A stretch of 6,501 bases of DNA from positions 1-6,501 of the forward strand of contig JANLFZ010000361.1 in the NCBI GenBank assembly GCA_024653385.1, written 5' to 3'. The notes beneath the pieces were generated by a model, which was given only the letters and a program-made list of their open reading frames with translations, made no database searches and was not told the origin of the DNA. Numbering within the stretch: position 1 is the first letter of the stretch; every line of letters begins with the position of its first letter. The stretch comes from Thermoguttaceae bacterium (GTDB taxonomy: Bacteria; Planctomycetota; Planctomycetia; Pirellulales; Thermoguttaceae). Below, piece by piece: positions 1 to 6,277 of the stretch. The translations under genes and the position numbers were made by a program.

Positions 1-366
1 AAGTACGGGGTCAAGGCGATCGGGTACGACATCAACCCCGAGCGGATCAAGGAAGCCCGGGCGAATGTCAAGGAGAACAAGGTCGAGCACCTCGCGCGGA
101 TCGAGCAGAAGGACATCTTCACGCTCGACCTGAGCAAAGCCAGCGTCGTCACCCTGTACCTGCTGCCGCGGTTGAACGTGAAGCTGATCCCGCAACTGGA
201 AAAGCTCAAGCCCGGCTCCCGGATCGTGTCGCACGACTTCGACATGGAGGGCGTCACGCCGGACAAGGTGATCAACTACACGTCGAAGGAAGACCAGACC
301 CGGCACACGATCTACTTGTGGACCACGCCGCTGAAGAAGGAGAAGACGGAAGCCAAGGAAGAGTAA
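1..366 (+). CDS. Class I SAM-dependent methyltransferase, C-terminal part (5' truncated by window edge)
   Basis: The frame is open from the first base to the TAA at 364-366, giving the last 121 residues of a protein whose start lies outside the window. The visible part matches the second half of a Rossmann-fold methyltransferase. GYDINPE (residues 8-14 of the fragment) is the end of strand 2, with the acidic residue that normally holds the ribose of S-adenosylmethionine. QKDIFTLDL (36-44) resembles the loop that contacts adenine. SVVTLYLLPRLN (48-59) is strand 4, and LKPGSRIVSHDFDMEG (69-84) leads into strand 5. The glycine-rich SAM loop must lie upstream. The LYLLP and RIVSHDF signatures recall a small family common in planctomycetes and related to FAM173-like lysine methyltransferases; the substrate is unknown. 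The C-terminus is a Lys/Glu-rich tail. A strong terminator follows, so this ends a separate transcription unit. The fold call is firm; the substrate is not assignable. Confidence 0.85.
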   Translation, partial: KYGVKAIGYDINPERIKEARANVKENKVEHLARIEQKDIFTLDLSKASVVTLYLLPRLNVKLIPQLEKLKPGSRIVSHDFDMEGVTPDKVINYTSKEDQTRHTIYLWTTPLKKEKTEAKEE

Positions 367-394
367 CGGCGCCGGTCCAGGATGTGTTGAACCC

Positions 395-440
395 CCAGGG
401 GGCGGTGGCCGGGTTGCCGGCTTCTGCCCCCCGGTTTTTT
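395..440 (+). terminator. Intrinsic (Rho-independent) terminator after the methyltransferase gene
   Basis: A GGGGGC arm (398-403) pairs with GCCCCC (426-431). It can extend outward with CC (395-396) to GG (433-434) across one A-C mismatch. Inside, GCCGG (408-412) pairs with CCGGC (417-421) around a GTTG loop. Six T residues follow directly at 435-440. It lies 28 bases after the methyltransferase stop, and position, stem and T-run all fit a classic terminator. The bulged interior (404-407 against 422-425) is the only weakness. Confidence 0.72.
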
Positions 441-597
441 GGGCGTCTTCGCCCGCCGAGATTGCAATCGCGGGCGTGCCGAATCAGAATCGCCCTTGTC
501 GCGGTCGTATTCCGCGACGGTTGCGAGAGTTCCCTTGAATGGTTGGGGCCTGGAAGGGCCCTTGCCCGCAAGCCCAATACCTCAGGAGACCTTGACC
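441..597 (+). other. Hairpin-rich leader upstream of the oxidoreductase gene
   Basis: No gene is credible between the methyltransferase stop and the ATG at 598. After the terminator T-run come three short inverted repeats. GGGCG (441-445) pairs with CGCCC (450-454). CGCCCGC (450-456) pairs with GCGGGCG (470-476), enclosing the palindrome GATTGCAATC (460-469). GTCGCGG (498-504) pairs with CCGCGAC (512-518). The first two share bases 450-454, so they are mutually exclusive. The segment probably contains the promoter for the 598-5227 unit, but I see no convincing -35/-10 pair. Short GC-rich stems are frequent by chance in DNA of this composition, so a regulatory role is only possible. Confidence 0.3.
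584..588 (+). promoter_or_regulatory. Shine-Dalgarno site that sets the oxidoreductase start
   Basis: AGGAG lies nine bases before the ATG at 598. The frame stays open back to 439, and a second in-frame ATG occurs at 613. Only the 598 codon has a well-placed ribosome binding site, and starting there puts the twin-arginine motif near the N-terminus as expected. Confidence 0.75.
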
Positions 598-1908
598 ATG
601 CGAGAAGCACCCATGACGCGGCGCAAGTTCCTCAAGGCCGCGGTCCAGGCAGGCAGCGTGTTGGCGTTGCCGGTAATCGTCCCGGCGAAGGTCCTGGGCC
701 GGGACGGGGCCGTCCCGCCCAGCGAGAAGATCGTCGCCGGGGGCATTGGACTGCGCGGCCGGGGGATGGGCGACCTCCAATGGATGATGGGTAACCCCGA
801 CGTGCAATTCGTGGCCATCTGCGACATCCAGAAACGACAGCGCGAGGCCGTCAAGCGATTCGTCGACGGCCAGTACGGCAACCAAGACTGCCGCATGTAT
901 GCCGACATTCGGGCCTTTCTGGCCGAACGCACCGACATCGACGCGGTGCTGATCGCCACCGGCGACCGCTGGCACGCCCTGGCCTCGATCTGGGCAATGC
1001 GCGCCGGCAAGGACGTCTACACCGAGAAGCCCTCGTCGATGACCATTGCCGAGGGGCGCGCGGTGGTCGAGACCGCCCGGCGCTACGGCCGCGTGTACCA
1101 GACCGGCACGCAACGGCTCAGCGAGGCGAACCACGTGTTCTGCATCGAGATGGCCCGCACCGGCCGGCTCGGCAAGATCCACACGGCCTATGCCCACATC
1201 GCTCCCTGGGACGCGGCCCAGATGCGCCACGACTGGCTGCCGGCCGCCCCGGAACCGCCCAAGGACGAGGTCGATTGGGACGCCTGGCTGGGGCCCTGCC
1301 CGTGGCGGCCCTACAACCCCGCCTATGTCTCCGGTGGGTGGCGGGGGCATTACGACTTCCACACCAGTTGCATCGGCGAATGGGGCGCGCACACCTTCGC
1401 CCAGGCCCAGGCCGGCCTCGATTGCGGCGAGACGTCGCCGGTCGAGTACGAGTACGTGGCCAACGAGACCGGCGACGGCATGGTCACCCACTTCGCCAGC
1501 GGCGTGAAGATGATCCTCTCGCGCGGCGACAAGTACTGGCATGGCTCGTGCGGCGAACGGTTCGACGGCACCGAAGGCTGGGCCGCCGCGGCCGACGGCT
1601 ACTCCAAGCCCGACGTCTCGTCGCCGGCCCTGCTCGGCCTGTACAAGAAGGTCATCGGCGACTACGTGGCCCGCACCGGTCGATCGCTGGACCACATGCG
1701 CAACTTCCTCGACTGCGTGAAGAGCCGCCAGCTTACGGTGGCCAACCCCCTGGTCATGCACCACTCGATGACCACGGTTCATGCCGCCAACATCTGCATG
1801 TGGCTCAAGCGGAGCCTCAAGTTCGATCCGGTCAAGGAGGAGTTCATCGGCGACGACGAGGCCAACCGTTTCCGGTCCCGGGCCATGCGCGAGCCGTGGA
1901 CCATTTAG
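598..1908 (+). CDS. Tat-exported Gfo/Idh/MocA-family NAD(P)-dependent oxidoreductase
   Basis: The 436-residue product belongs to the Gfo/Idh/MocA family, which oxidises or reduces sugars, polyols and related compounds with a bound nicotinamide cofactor. The N-terminus carries a twin-arginine signal, TRRKFLKAA (7-15), then a hydrophobic stretch (about 17-29), predicting folded export to the periplasm. The Rossmann domain follows: glycine-rich loop GIGLRGRG (49-56), acidic end of strand 2 in AICDIQ (D76), and the family hallmark EKP (143-145), whose Lys144 is the usual catalytic or substrate-contacting lysine. The C-terminal domain has DWDAWLGPCPWRPYNP (226-241) and EWGAHTF (261-267), with His265 at the position normally close to substrate, and later RNFLDCVKSR (368-377). 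The length is typical of the planctomycete secreted subfamily. The substrate cannot be read from sequence. The next gene starts 29 bases downstream, so the two are probably co-transcribed. The start rests on the AGGAG at 584-588. Confidence 0.93.
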   Translation: MREAPMTRRKFLKAAVQAGSVLALPVIVPAKVLGRDGAVPPSEKIVAGGIGLRGRGMGDLQWMMGNPDVQFVAICDIQKRQREAVKRFVDGQYGNQDCRMYADIRAFLAERTDIDAVLIATGDRWHALASIWAMRAGKDVYTEKPSSMTIAEGRAVVETARRYGRVYQTGTQRLSEANHVFCIEMARTGRLGKIHTAYAHIAPWDAAQMRHDWLPAAPEPPKDEVDWDAWLGPCPWRPYNPAYVSGGWRGHYDFHTSCIGEWGAHTFAQAQAGLDCGETSPVEYEYVANETGDGMVTHFASGVKMILSRGDKYWHGSCGERFDGTEGWAAAADGYSKPDVSSPALLGLYKKVIGDYVARTGRSLDHMRNFLDCVKSRQLTVANPLVMHHSMTTVHAANICMWLKRSLKFDPVKEEFIGDDEANRFRSRAMREPWTI

Positions 1909-1937
1909 ACGCCTAGCTGAGCAACGGGCGGACCGCC

Positions 1938-3050
1938 ATGCGCACGAAGTCGCGCAAGGAAAACGCATTGGAGCCAGTACGGCCGGTCTTCCCAGGCTAC
2001 GACGAGATCCTGGCCGGCGTCGTGGACCTCCTGGAGACTGCGCGGCGAGCATCCGCGCGCGCGGTGAATTCCGTCATGACCGCCACCTATTGGGAGATAG
2101 GGCGCCGGATTGTGCATCAGGAAAAGGGCCGTCGGCGGGCGGAGTACGGTGAAGCTCTCATGTCCCGCTTGTCGGCCGATTTGACGGCTCGGTACGGCAG
2201 AGGCTTCTCCAAACGCAATCTCCAGCAGATGCGGCTTTTTTACTTGGCTTGGCCAATTGCGCAGACGGTGTCTGCGCAATCTCCCGCTGCCGGGGTGGTT
2301 GGCAGATTCCCGCTGCCGTGGTCCCACTACGTCAAGTTGCTTTCCGTTCAGGATCCGGAGGCCCGGCGATTCTACGAGTCCGAAGCGATGCGCGGTGGTT
2401 GGTCGGTGCGTCAACTCGAGCGACAGATCTCAAGCAAGTTCTACGAACGCACCTTGTGTTCGCGCAATAGGGCCGCCATGCTCCGCAAGGCTGCTAAGCC
2501 TCGCATGGACGAGGAGTTGTCACCGGAGGAGGAAATCAAGGACCCGTTCGTCCTCGAGTTCCTGGGCCTGAGAGACGAGTACTCCGAGAGCGACCTTGAA
2601 GAGGCCCTGGTTCAACACCTGGAGGTGTTCTTGCTGGAGTTGGGCGGAGACTTCGCCTTCGTGGGCCGTCAGCGACGACTGCGCGTTGGCGACGAATGGT
2701 ACCGGCTGGACTTGTTGTTTTTCCATCGCCGCCTGCGCTCTTTGGTCATCATCGACCTGAAGCTGGGCAGGTTCACCTCGGCCGACGTTGGCCAGATGCA
2801 CCTGTACCTCAACTACGCCCGGGAACACTGGGTCCTGCCCGGAGAGAATCCGCCGGTCGGTCTGCTCCTTTGCGCACGCAAGGACGAAGCCGTGGCTCAT
2901 TACGCACTGGAAGGACTCCCGAACAAGGTCGTGGCCTCGGAGTACCGTATGGCCCTGCCCAATGAGGAGGTTCTTATCGCAGAGTTGAAACGAACCCAGA
3001 AGCTGCTTGAAACCCGTAAACGGAGCACCCTTAAGGGAGATTCACCGTGA
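1938..3050 (+). CDS. DUF1016 / YhcG-type PD-(D/E)XK nuclease-domain protein
   Basis: The 370 residues match the full length of the YhcG (DUF1016) family of predicted nucleases, often found near restriction systems and mobile DNA; the biochemical role is poorly known. The N-terminal helical domain includes YWEIGRRIVHQE (51-62), FSKRNLQQMRLFYLAWP (90-106), FPLPWSHYVKLLSV (124-137) and GWSVRQLERQI (154-164). The C-terminal domain keeps the nuclease signature: D258 in RLDLLFF, D273-L-K275 in VIIDLK, and Q286 in GQMHLYLNY. The catalytic residues therefore look intact. There is no signal peptide, so it should be cytoplasmic, unlike its exported neighbours. An in-frame TAG at 1914-1916 leaves the ATG at 1938 as the obvious start, but its ribosome binding site is weak. 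The stop overlaps the start of the HEAT-repeat gene by 4 bases. Codon use is visibly less GC-biased than in the flanking genes (ATA, AGA, many TTG and NNT codons), hinting at horizontal arrival. Any specific target or defence role is inference. Confidence 0.92.
   Translation: MRTKSRKENALEPVRPVFPGYDEILAGVVDLLETARRASARAVNSVMTATYWEIGRRIVHQEKGRRRAEYGEALMSRLSADLTARYGRGFSKRNLQQMRLFYLAWPIAQTVSAQSPAAGVVGRFPLPWSHYVKLLSVQDPEARRFYESEAMRGGWSVRQLERQISSKFYERTLCSRNRAAMLRKAAKPRMDEELSPEEEIKDPFVLEFLGLRDEYSESDLEEALVQHLEVFLLELGGDFAFVGRQRRLRVGDEWYRLDLLFFHRRLRSLVIIDLKLGRFTSADVGQMHLYLNYAREHWVLPGENPPVGLLLCARKDEAVAHYALEGLPNKVVASEYRMALPNEEVLIAELKRTQKLLETRKRSTLKGDSP
2256..2280. repeat. Perfect 10-bp inverted repeat inside the nuclease gene
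   Basis: ATTGCGCAGA (2256-2265) is the exact reverse complement of TCTGCGCAAT (2271-2280), separated by CGGTG. An extra C-G pair (2266/2270) could close it to a 3-base loop. It encodes the residues just after the YLAWP motif (about 107-115), at the linker before FPLPWSHY. It is the cleanest hairpin noticed in the window. It could be a small palindromic insertion or chance; no matching second copy was noticed. Confidence 0.55.
3033..3040 (+). promoter_or_regulatory. Shine-Dalgarno site for the HEAT-repeat gene, inside the nuclease gene
   Basis: AAGGGAGA ends six bases before the GTG at 3047. Together with the GTGA overlap (3047-3050) of this start with the nuclease stop, it supports translational coupling and fixes the GTG start, which also gives an intact signal peptide. 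The site lies over the last codons of the nuclease. Confidence 0.7.
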
Positions 3051-5227
3051 CTCGACTGAAGAAGGACTTGAAGCTGATTCTGGCTGCCGCGATTCTGCTG
3101 CCAGCCGCTGTCGCTGCCGCCGACGAGGCCCAACTGATCGCCGTTCTCAAGTCGGAGGCGTCGCTCAAGGAGAAGGCCGACGCCTGCCGCGAGTTGGCCC
3201 ATGTGGCCACCAAGAACGCCGTGCCGGCGCTGGCCGCGATGCTCGGCGATGAAAAACTCTCGCACATGGCCCGTTACGCCTTGGAGCCCATCCCCGATCC
3301 GTCGGTCGATGAGGCCCTGCGCGACGCCCTGGGCAAGGTCAAGGGCCGGCCCTTGGTCGGCGTGATCGGCAGCCTCGGGGTGCGGCGCGACGCCAAGGCG
3401 GTCCCGGCCCTGGCGAAGCTGCTGGCCGACGCCGACGCCGATGTGGCCCAGGCCGCTGCCCGCGCCCTCGGTTCCATCGGCACGTCCGACGCGGCCAAGG
3501 CCCTCGAAGGCGCATTGCCCAACGCCCCGGACGCCCATCGGGTCGCGTTTTGCGAAGGGCTTTTCCGCTGCGCCGAGGCGCTTGCGGCCGGTGGAAACGC
3601 GGCGAAAGCCCAAGCCGTTTACGATGGTCTGCGTGCCCTCCCGCAGGCGCCCCAGCAGGTTCGCGTCGGCGCGCTGCGGGGGGCCGTCCTTCTCCGCGGC
3701 AAGCAAGGCATCCCGCTCTTGGTCGAAGCCCTGCGCAGCGCCGATTACGTGCTCTTTGCCGCCGCGGCCCGGGTGTCGATGGAGATGCCCGGCGCCGAGG
3801 TGACGGCCGCGCTGGCCGGCGAGTTGCCCAAACTGCCGCCCGACAGGCAGATCCTAGTCATCAAGACCTTGGGCCACCGCGGCGATGCGTCGGCCGGTCC
3901 TGCCCTGGCGCCTCTGGCCGCCCAAGGACCCGACGCCGTCCGCCTGGCGGCCATCCGCAACCTGACCCACCTGGGCTACGCCCCGGCACTGCCCATGCTG
4001 GCCGAGTTGTCGCTGTCGGGCGAGGGCGAGTTGGCCTCGGTGGCGCGGGAGTGCCTCGGCGGTTTCCCGGGCCAGGACGCCGACGCCACGATCGCGGCCA
4101 TGCTCTCCCACAAGGACGCCAAGGTCCGCTCGCTGGCGGTCGAGATGATCGGGCAGCGCAAGGCCGGGAAGGCGGCGGCTCATCTGTTGAAGGCGGCGGC
4201 CGACGAGGAAGAATCGGTGCGTCTTGCAGCGCTACGGGCCCTGCGCGATCAGGCGGGTCAGGCCGATCTGCCGGCACTCTTGGCCATCCTGGTCAAGGCC
4301 CGGTCCGCCGCCGAGATGCAAGCGGCCGAAAACGCCTTGGGCGCCCTGGTGGCCCGCCAAAGCGGCCCAGCGCAAGGCCAGGTGGTCATCCTCAAGGCCC
4401 TCTATGGCGATTTGCCCGCCGGAACGTCGGCCGACGTGACCGCCAAGGTCGCGGCGATGGTCAAGGATGGCTCGATGGCCATCGAGGCATCCAACGGCAA
4501 TTTCGGCGATCCGGTACCCAACATCGTCAAGAAGCTGCGCGTCGACTACTCGGTCAACGGGGTGGTGGTCAGCAAGACCGTGGCCGAAAACGAGAGTCTG
4601 GCGTTGACGGCCATCTCGACGCCCCCGGCCATTGTCGAGGCGATCTGCGCGTCGATGGCCGGCGCCCCGAGCGAGGCCAAATGTGCCTTGCTGCGCACGC
4701 TGCGGTCGGCGGGCGGCCCCAAGGCCCTCGAGACGGTCCAGGCCGCCATGTCGGAGAGCGACGCGCGCGTGAAGGACGCCGCCATGCGCGCGCTTTGCGA
4801 CTGGCCGACGCCCGACGCCCTGCCTGCCGTGGGCCGACTGCTCGGGTCTCCGCCGAATCGAACGATCAAGGTGCTGGCCCTGCGGGGTTTCGTGCGCCTG
4901 GTGCCCCAGGAGAGTGCTCCCGATGCCAAGAAGCTGAAATCGCTCCAGGAGGCCATGTCCCTGGCCGACCGCGACGAGGAGAAACGCCTGGTGCTCAGCG
5001 CCCTGGGCAATATCCCCACGGCGGAGGCCCTGGCCCTGGTGGTCGCCCAACTCGACAGCGCCACCTTGCGCGAGGAGGCGTGCTCGGCGGCCGTGGCCAT
5101 CGCCGAGAAGATCGGCGCCGGACATGCGCCCGAGGTCGTCGCGGCGATGACGCGCGTGGCCAAGACAACGGCCGACAAGAAATTGGCCGCCCGGGCCGAG
5201 GCAATCGCCCGCAACGCCAAGAAATAA
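3047..5227 (+). CDS. Secreted HEAT-repeat protein with embedded DUF3395-like domain
   Basis: The 726-residue product starts with a Sec-type signal peptide: basic MTRLKKDLK, a hydrophobic core (about 9-22) and a probable cleavage site after the alanine run near residue 25. The rest is mostly alanine/leucine-rich alpha-helical repeats of the HEAT / PBS-lyase type. Examples are AVPALAKLLADADADVAQAA (118-137), KDAKVRSLAVEMIGQRKAGK (356-375), EEESVRLAALRALRD (387-401), SDARVKDAAMRALCDWPTPD (571-590) and EEKRLVLSALGNIPTAEALA (644-663). Residues about 446-520 break this pattern with a probable beta-rich domain: ILKALYGD, then ADVTAKVAAMVKDG, GDPVPNIVKKLRVDYSVNG and a final TVAENESLAL. The order resembles DUF3395, the C-terminal domain of DNAJC11. 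No catalytic residues are evident, so a periplasmic scaffold or protein-binding role is inferred. The gene shares a unit with the nuclease and the exported oxidoreductase. The GTG start has a good ribosome binding site. Confidence 0.9.
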   Translation: MTRLKKDLKLILAAAILLPAAVAAADEAQLIAVLKSEASLKEKADACRELAHVATKNAVPALAAMLGDEKLSHMARYALEPIPDPSVDEALRDALGKVKGRPLVGVIGSLGVRRDAKAVPALAKLLADADADVAQAAARALGSIGTSDAAKALEGALPNAPDAHRVAFCEGLFRCAEALAAGGNAAKAQAVYDGLRALPQAPQQVRVGALRGAVLLRGKQGIPLLVEALRSADYVLFAAAARVSMEMPGAEVTAALAGELPKLPPDRQILVIKTLGHRGDASAGPALAPLAAQGPDAVRLAAIRNLTHLGYAPALPMLAELSLSGEGELASVARECLGGFPGQDADATIAAMLSHKDAKVRSLAVEMIGQRKAGKAAAHLLKAAADEEESVRLAALRALRDQAGQADLPALLAILVKARSAAEMQAAENALGALVARQSGPAQGQVVILKALYGDLPAGTSADVTAKVAAMVKDGSMAIEASNGNFGDPVPNIVKKLRVDYSVNGVVVSKTVAENESLALTAISTPPAIVEAICASMAGAPSEAKCALLRTLRSAGGPKALETVQAAMSESDARVKDAAMRALCDWPTPDALPAVGRLLGSPPNRTIKVLALRGFVRLVPQESAPDAKKLKSLQEAMSLADRDEEKRLVLSALGNIPTAEALALVVAQLDSATLREEACSAAVAIAEKIGAGHAPEVVAAMTRVAKTTADKKLAARAEAIARNAKK

Positions 5228-5463
5228 CCCGGTCGGAGGGTATCCGAGCGTTCCCCTCGAATGACGGTACTCTGCTGGCTGCGCCCCGTCTATCAGTGGG
5301 TACGTTTGCCGCCGTGGATACGGTTTGCCATCACAAGTGGCGGGCTGGTGGTTGGATTCGAGTGTCCGCTTGGAAGAAATCTTTCATCAGGTGCTTGATT
5401 TCCTTCACCGCTTGACTCATACTTGCGGAGGAACACGACGCCGCGGACGCGACCTAGACTTCG
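5228..5463 (+). other. Intergenic region between the HEAT-repeat gene and the DeoR gene
   Basis: This 236-base gap is less GC-rich than the genes around it and shows no convincing coding frame. A weak stem, TCGGA (5233-5237) with TCCGA (5243-5247), follows the HEAT-repeat stop but has no T-run, so no intrinsic terminator can be claimed. A GGAGG lies at 5427-5431, too far from the DeoR start to serve as its ribosome binding site. The region most likely carries the promoter for the DeoR-pduL unit. Confidence 0.5.
5395..5423 (+). promoter_or_regulatory. Candidate sigma70-like promoter for the DeoR-pduL unit
   Basis: TTGATT (5395-5400) and CATACT (5418-5423) are separated by exactly 17 bases, each matching four of six consensus positions. 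Transcription would begin near 5430, about 34 bases before the DeoR ATG. It is the best pair I could find in this gap, but the matches are modest and planctomycete promoters are not well described. Confidence 0.25.
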
Positions 5464-5480
5464 ATGTTGGCGCAACATCG
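5462..5480. promoter_or_regulatory. Inverted repeat spanning the DeoR start codon; possible operator or translational hairpin
   Basis: CGATGTTG (5462-5469) and CAACATCG (5473-5480) are perfect reverse complements around GCG. The start ATG (5464-5466) lies inside the left arm. CTTCG just before and CGAAG just after could extend the pairing across a three-base bulge. As DNA it could be an operator for the encoded repressor; as RNA it could hide the start codon. Eight-base arms may occur by chance, so function is unproven. Confidence 0.35.
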
Positions 5481-6258
5481 CCGAAGCCAGTTGCTGGATT
5501 TCGTTCGGGCAAGGGGGTTCGCCTCCTTGCCCGAGTTGGCTCGAGTCCTCGAGGTCTCGGAATCGACGATCCGCAGGGACGTCGAGTACCTGGAGGAACA
5601 AGGCCAGGCCAGCCGCATCCACGGAGGCGTGTTGTACGCGGGCACGTCGCCCAAGCTGCCCCACTTCGACGCCAGGCAACCGGTCCAGTGGGAACAGAAG
5701 CGGGCGATCGCTCGACGGGCAGCCGCCTTGGTGGAGGACGGCGACACGGTCCTGTTGGACGGAGGGTCCACCACGTATGAGCTGGCTCGGCTGCTGGTCG
5801 GCCGACCGGTGCACGTGGTGACGAACTCGTTGCCGGTGGCGAACCTGTTCGCCTCGGACCCCGCGAGCGACCTGGTGGTGATCGGCGGGAACATCTGCCC
5901 CCGCACCGGCGTCGCCCAGGGCCCCTTGGCCGACCAGATGTTGGCTGCCCTTCGGGTGCGGAAGACGATCCTCAGCGTGGCGGCGGTGAACGACGAGGGA
6001 TTTTTCAACAACAACCTGCTGTTGGTTGGGACGGAGCGGGCCATGATGCGTGCGGCCGACGAGGTGATTGTGGTCGCCGACAGCTCGAAGTTCGGCCACC
6101 GCAGCCTGGCGCACCTCTGCCCGCTCGACGCGGTGCAGCGTGTGGTTGTGGACCCCGGCGTCAGCGCCCCGTGGCGCCAGCGGATCGAGTCGGCGGGCGT
6201 GAGCCTGCTGGTGGCCGACGGGTCGGACGAGACGACCGGGCGAGCGCCTGCCCCGTAA
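5464..6258 (+). CDS. DeoR-family transcriptional regulator, probable repressor of the downstream microcompartment genes
   Basis: The 264 residues have the standard DeoR layout and length. The N-terminal winged helix-turn-helix spans about 5-56, with FASLPELARVLEVSESTIRR (19-38) as the helix-turn-helix and recognition helix, and the HGGV wing signature at 53-56. The DeoRC sensor domain follows: LDGGSTTYELARLL (98-111), the loop that normally binds a sugar phosphate; VVTNSLPVANLF (118-129); VIGGN (139-143); SVAAVNDEGFFNNN (171-184); and VADSSKFG (204-211). Such proteins usually repress sugar-catabolic operons until a phosphorylated sugar intermediate binds. The next gene, pduL, starts 19 bases downstream, so the two are probably co-transcribed and the regulator likely controls this unit and itself. 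An in-frame TAG at 5455-5457 limits the start to ATG 5464 or TTG 5467. Neither has a clear Shine-Dalgarno site, so initiation may be atypical. The ligand is not readable; a fuculose or rhamnulose phosphate is a guess from context. Confidence 0.93.
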   Translation: MLAQHRRSQLLDFVRARGFASLPELARVLEVSESTIRRDVEYLEEQGQASRIHGGVLYAGTSPKLPHFDARQPVQWEQKRAIARRAAALVEDGDTVLLDGGSTTYELARLLVGRPVHVVTNSLPVANLFASDPASDLVVIGGNICPRTGVAQGPLADQMLAALRVRKTILSVAAVNDEGFFNNNLLLVGTERAMMRAADEVIVVADSSKFGHRSLAHLCPLDAVQRVVVDPGVSAPWRQRIESAGVSLLVADGSDETTGRAPAP

Positions 6259-6277
6259 GGACCCCTGGAAACGACGC

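Noticed and set aside
484..2052. 522-codon open frame on the minus strand opposite the oxidoreductase gene
   Set aside because: It is a GC-driven antisense frame with low-complexity Gly/Arg/His-rich content and no family motif. The plus strand carries clear Gfo/Idh/MocA motifs throughout the same region.
3028..3037. Palindrome CCCTTAAGGG just before the HEAT-repeat start
   Set aside because: Ten-base palindromes are expected several times in a window of this size. It cannot form a hairpin beyond three pairs, and its right half is simply the ribosome binding site.
5233..5247. Stem TCGGA/TCCGA after the HEAT-repeat stop as a terminator
   Set aside because: The stem has only five pairs and no T-run follows, so it does not meet the usual form of an intrinsic terminator.
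3550..5415. 621-codon open frame on the plus strand in another frame of the HEAT-repeat gene
   Set aside because: The translation is Arg/Gly/Pro-rich and shows no domain pattern. The HEAT-repeat frame has a signal peptide, ribosome binding site and coherent repeats.
5331..5420. Possible 29-residue minus-strand peptide (MSQAVKEIKHLMKDFFQAD at its start) in the intergenic region
   Set aside because: The start looks helix-like, but there is no Shine-Dalgarno site before the ATG, it is very short, and it overlaps the candidate promoter for the DeoR gene. Conservation in relatives would be needed to revive it.
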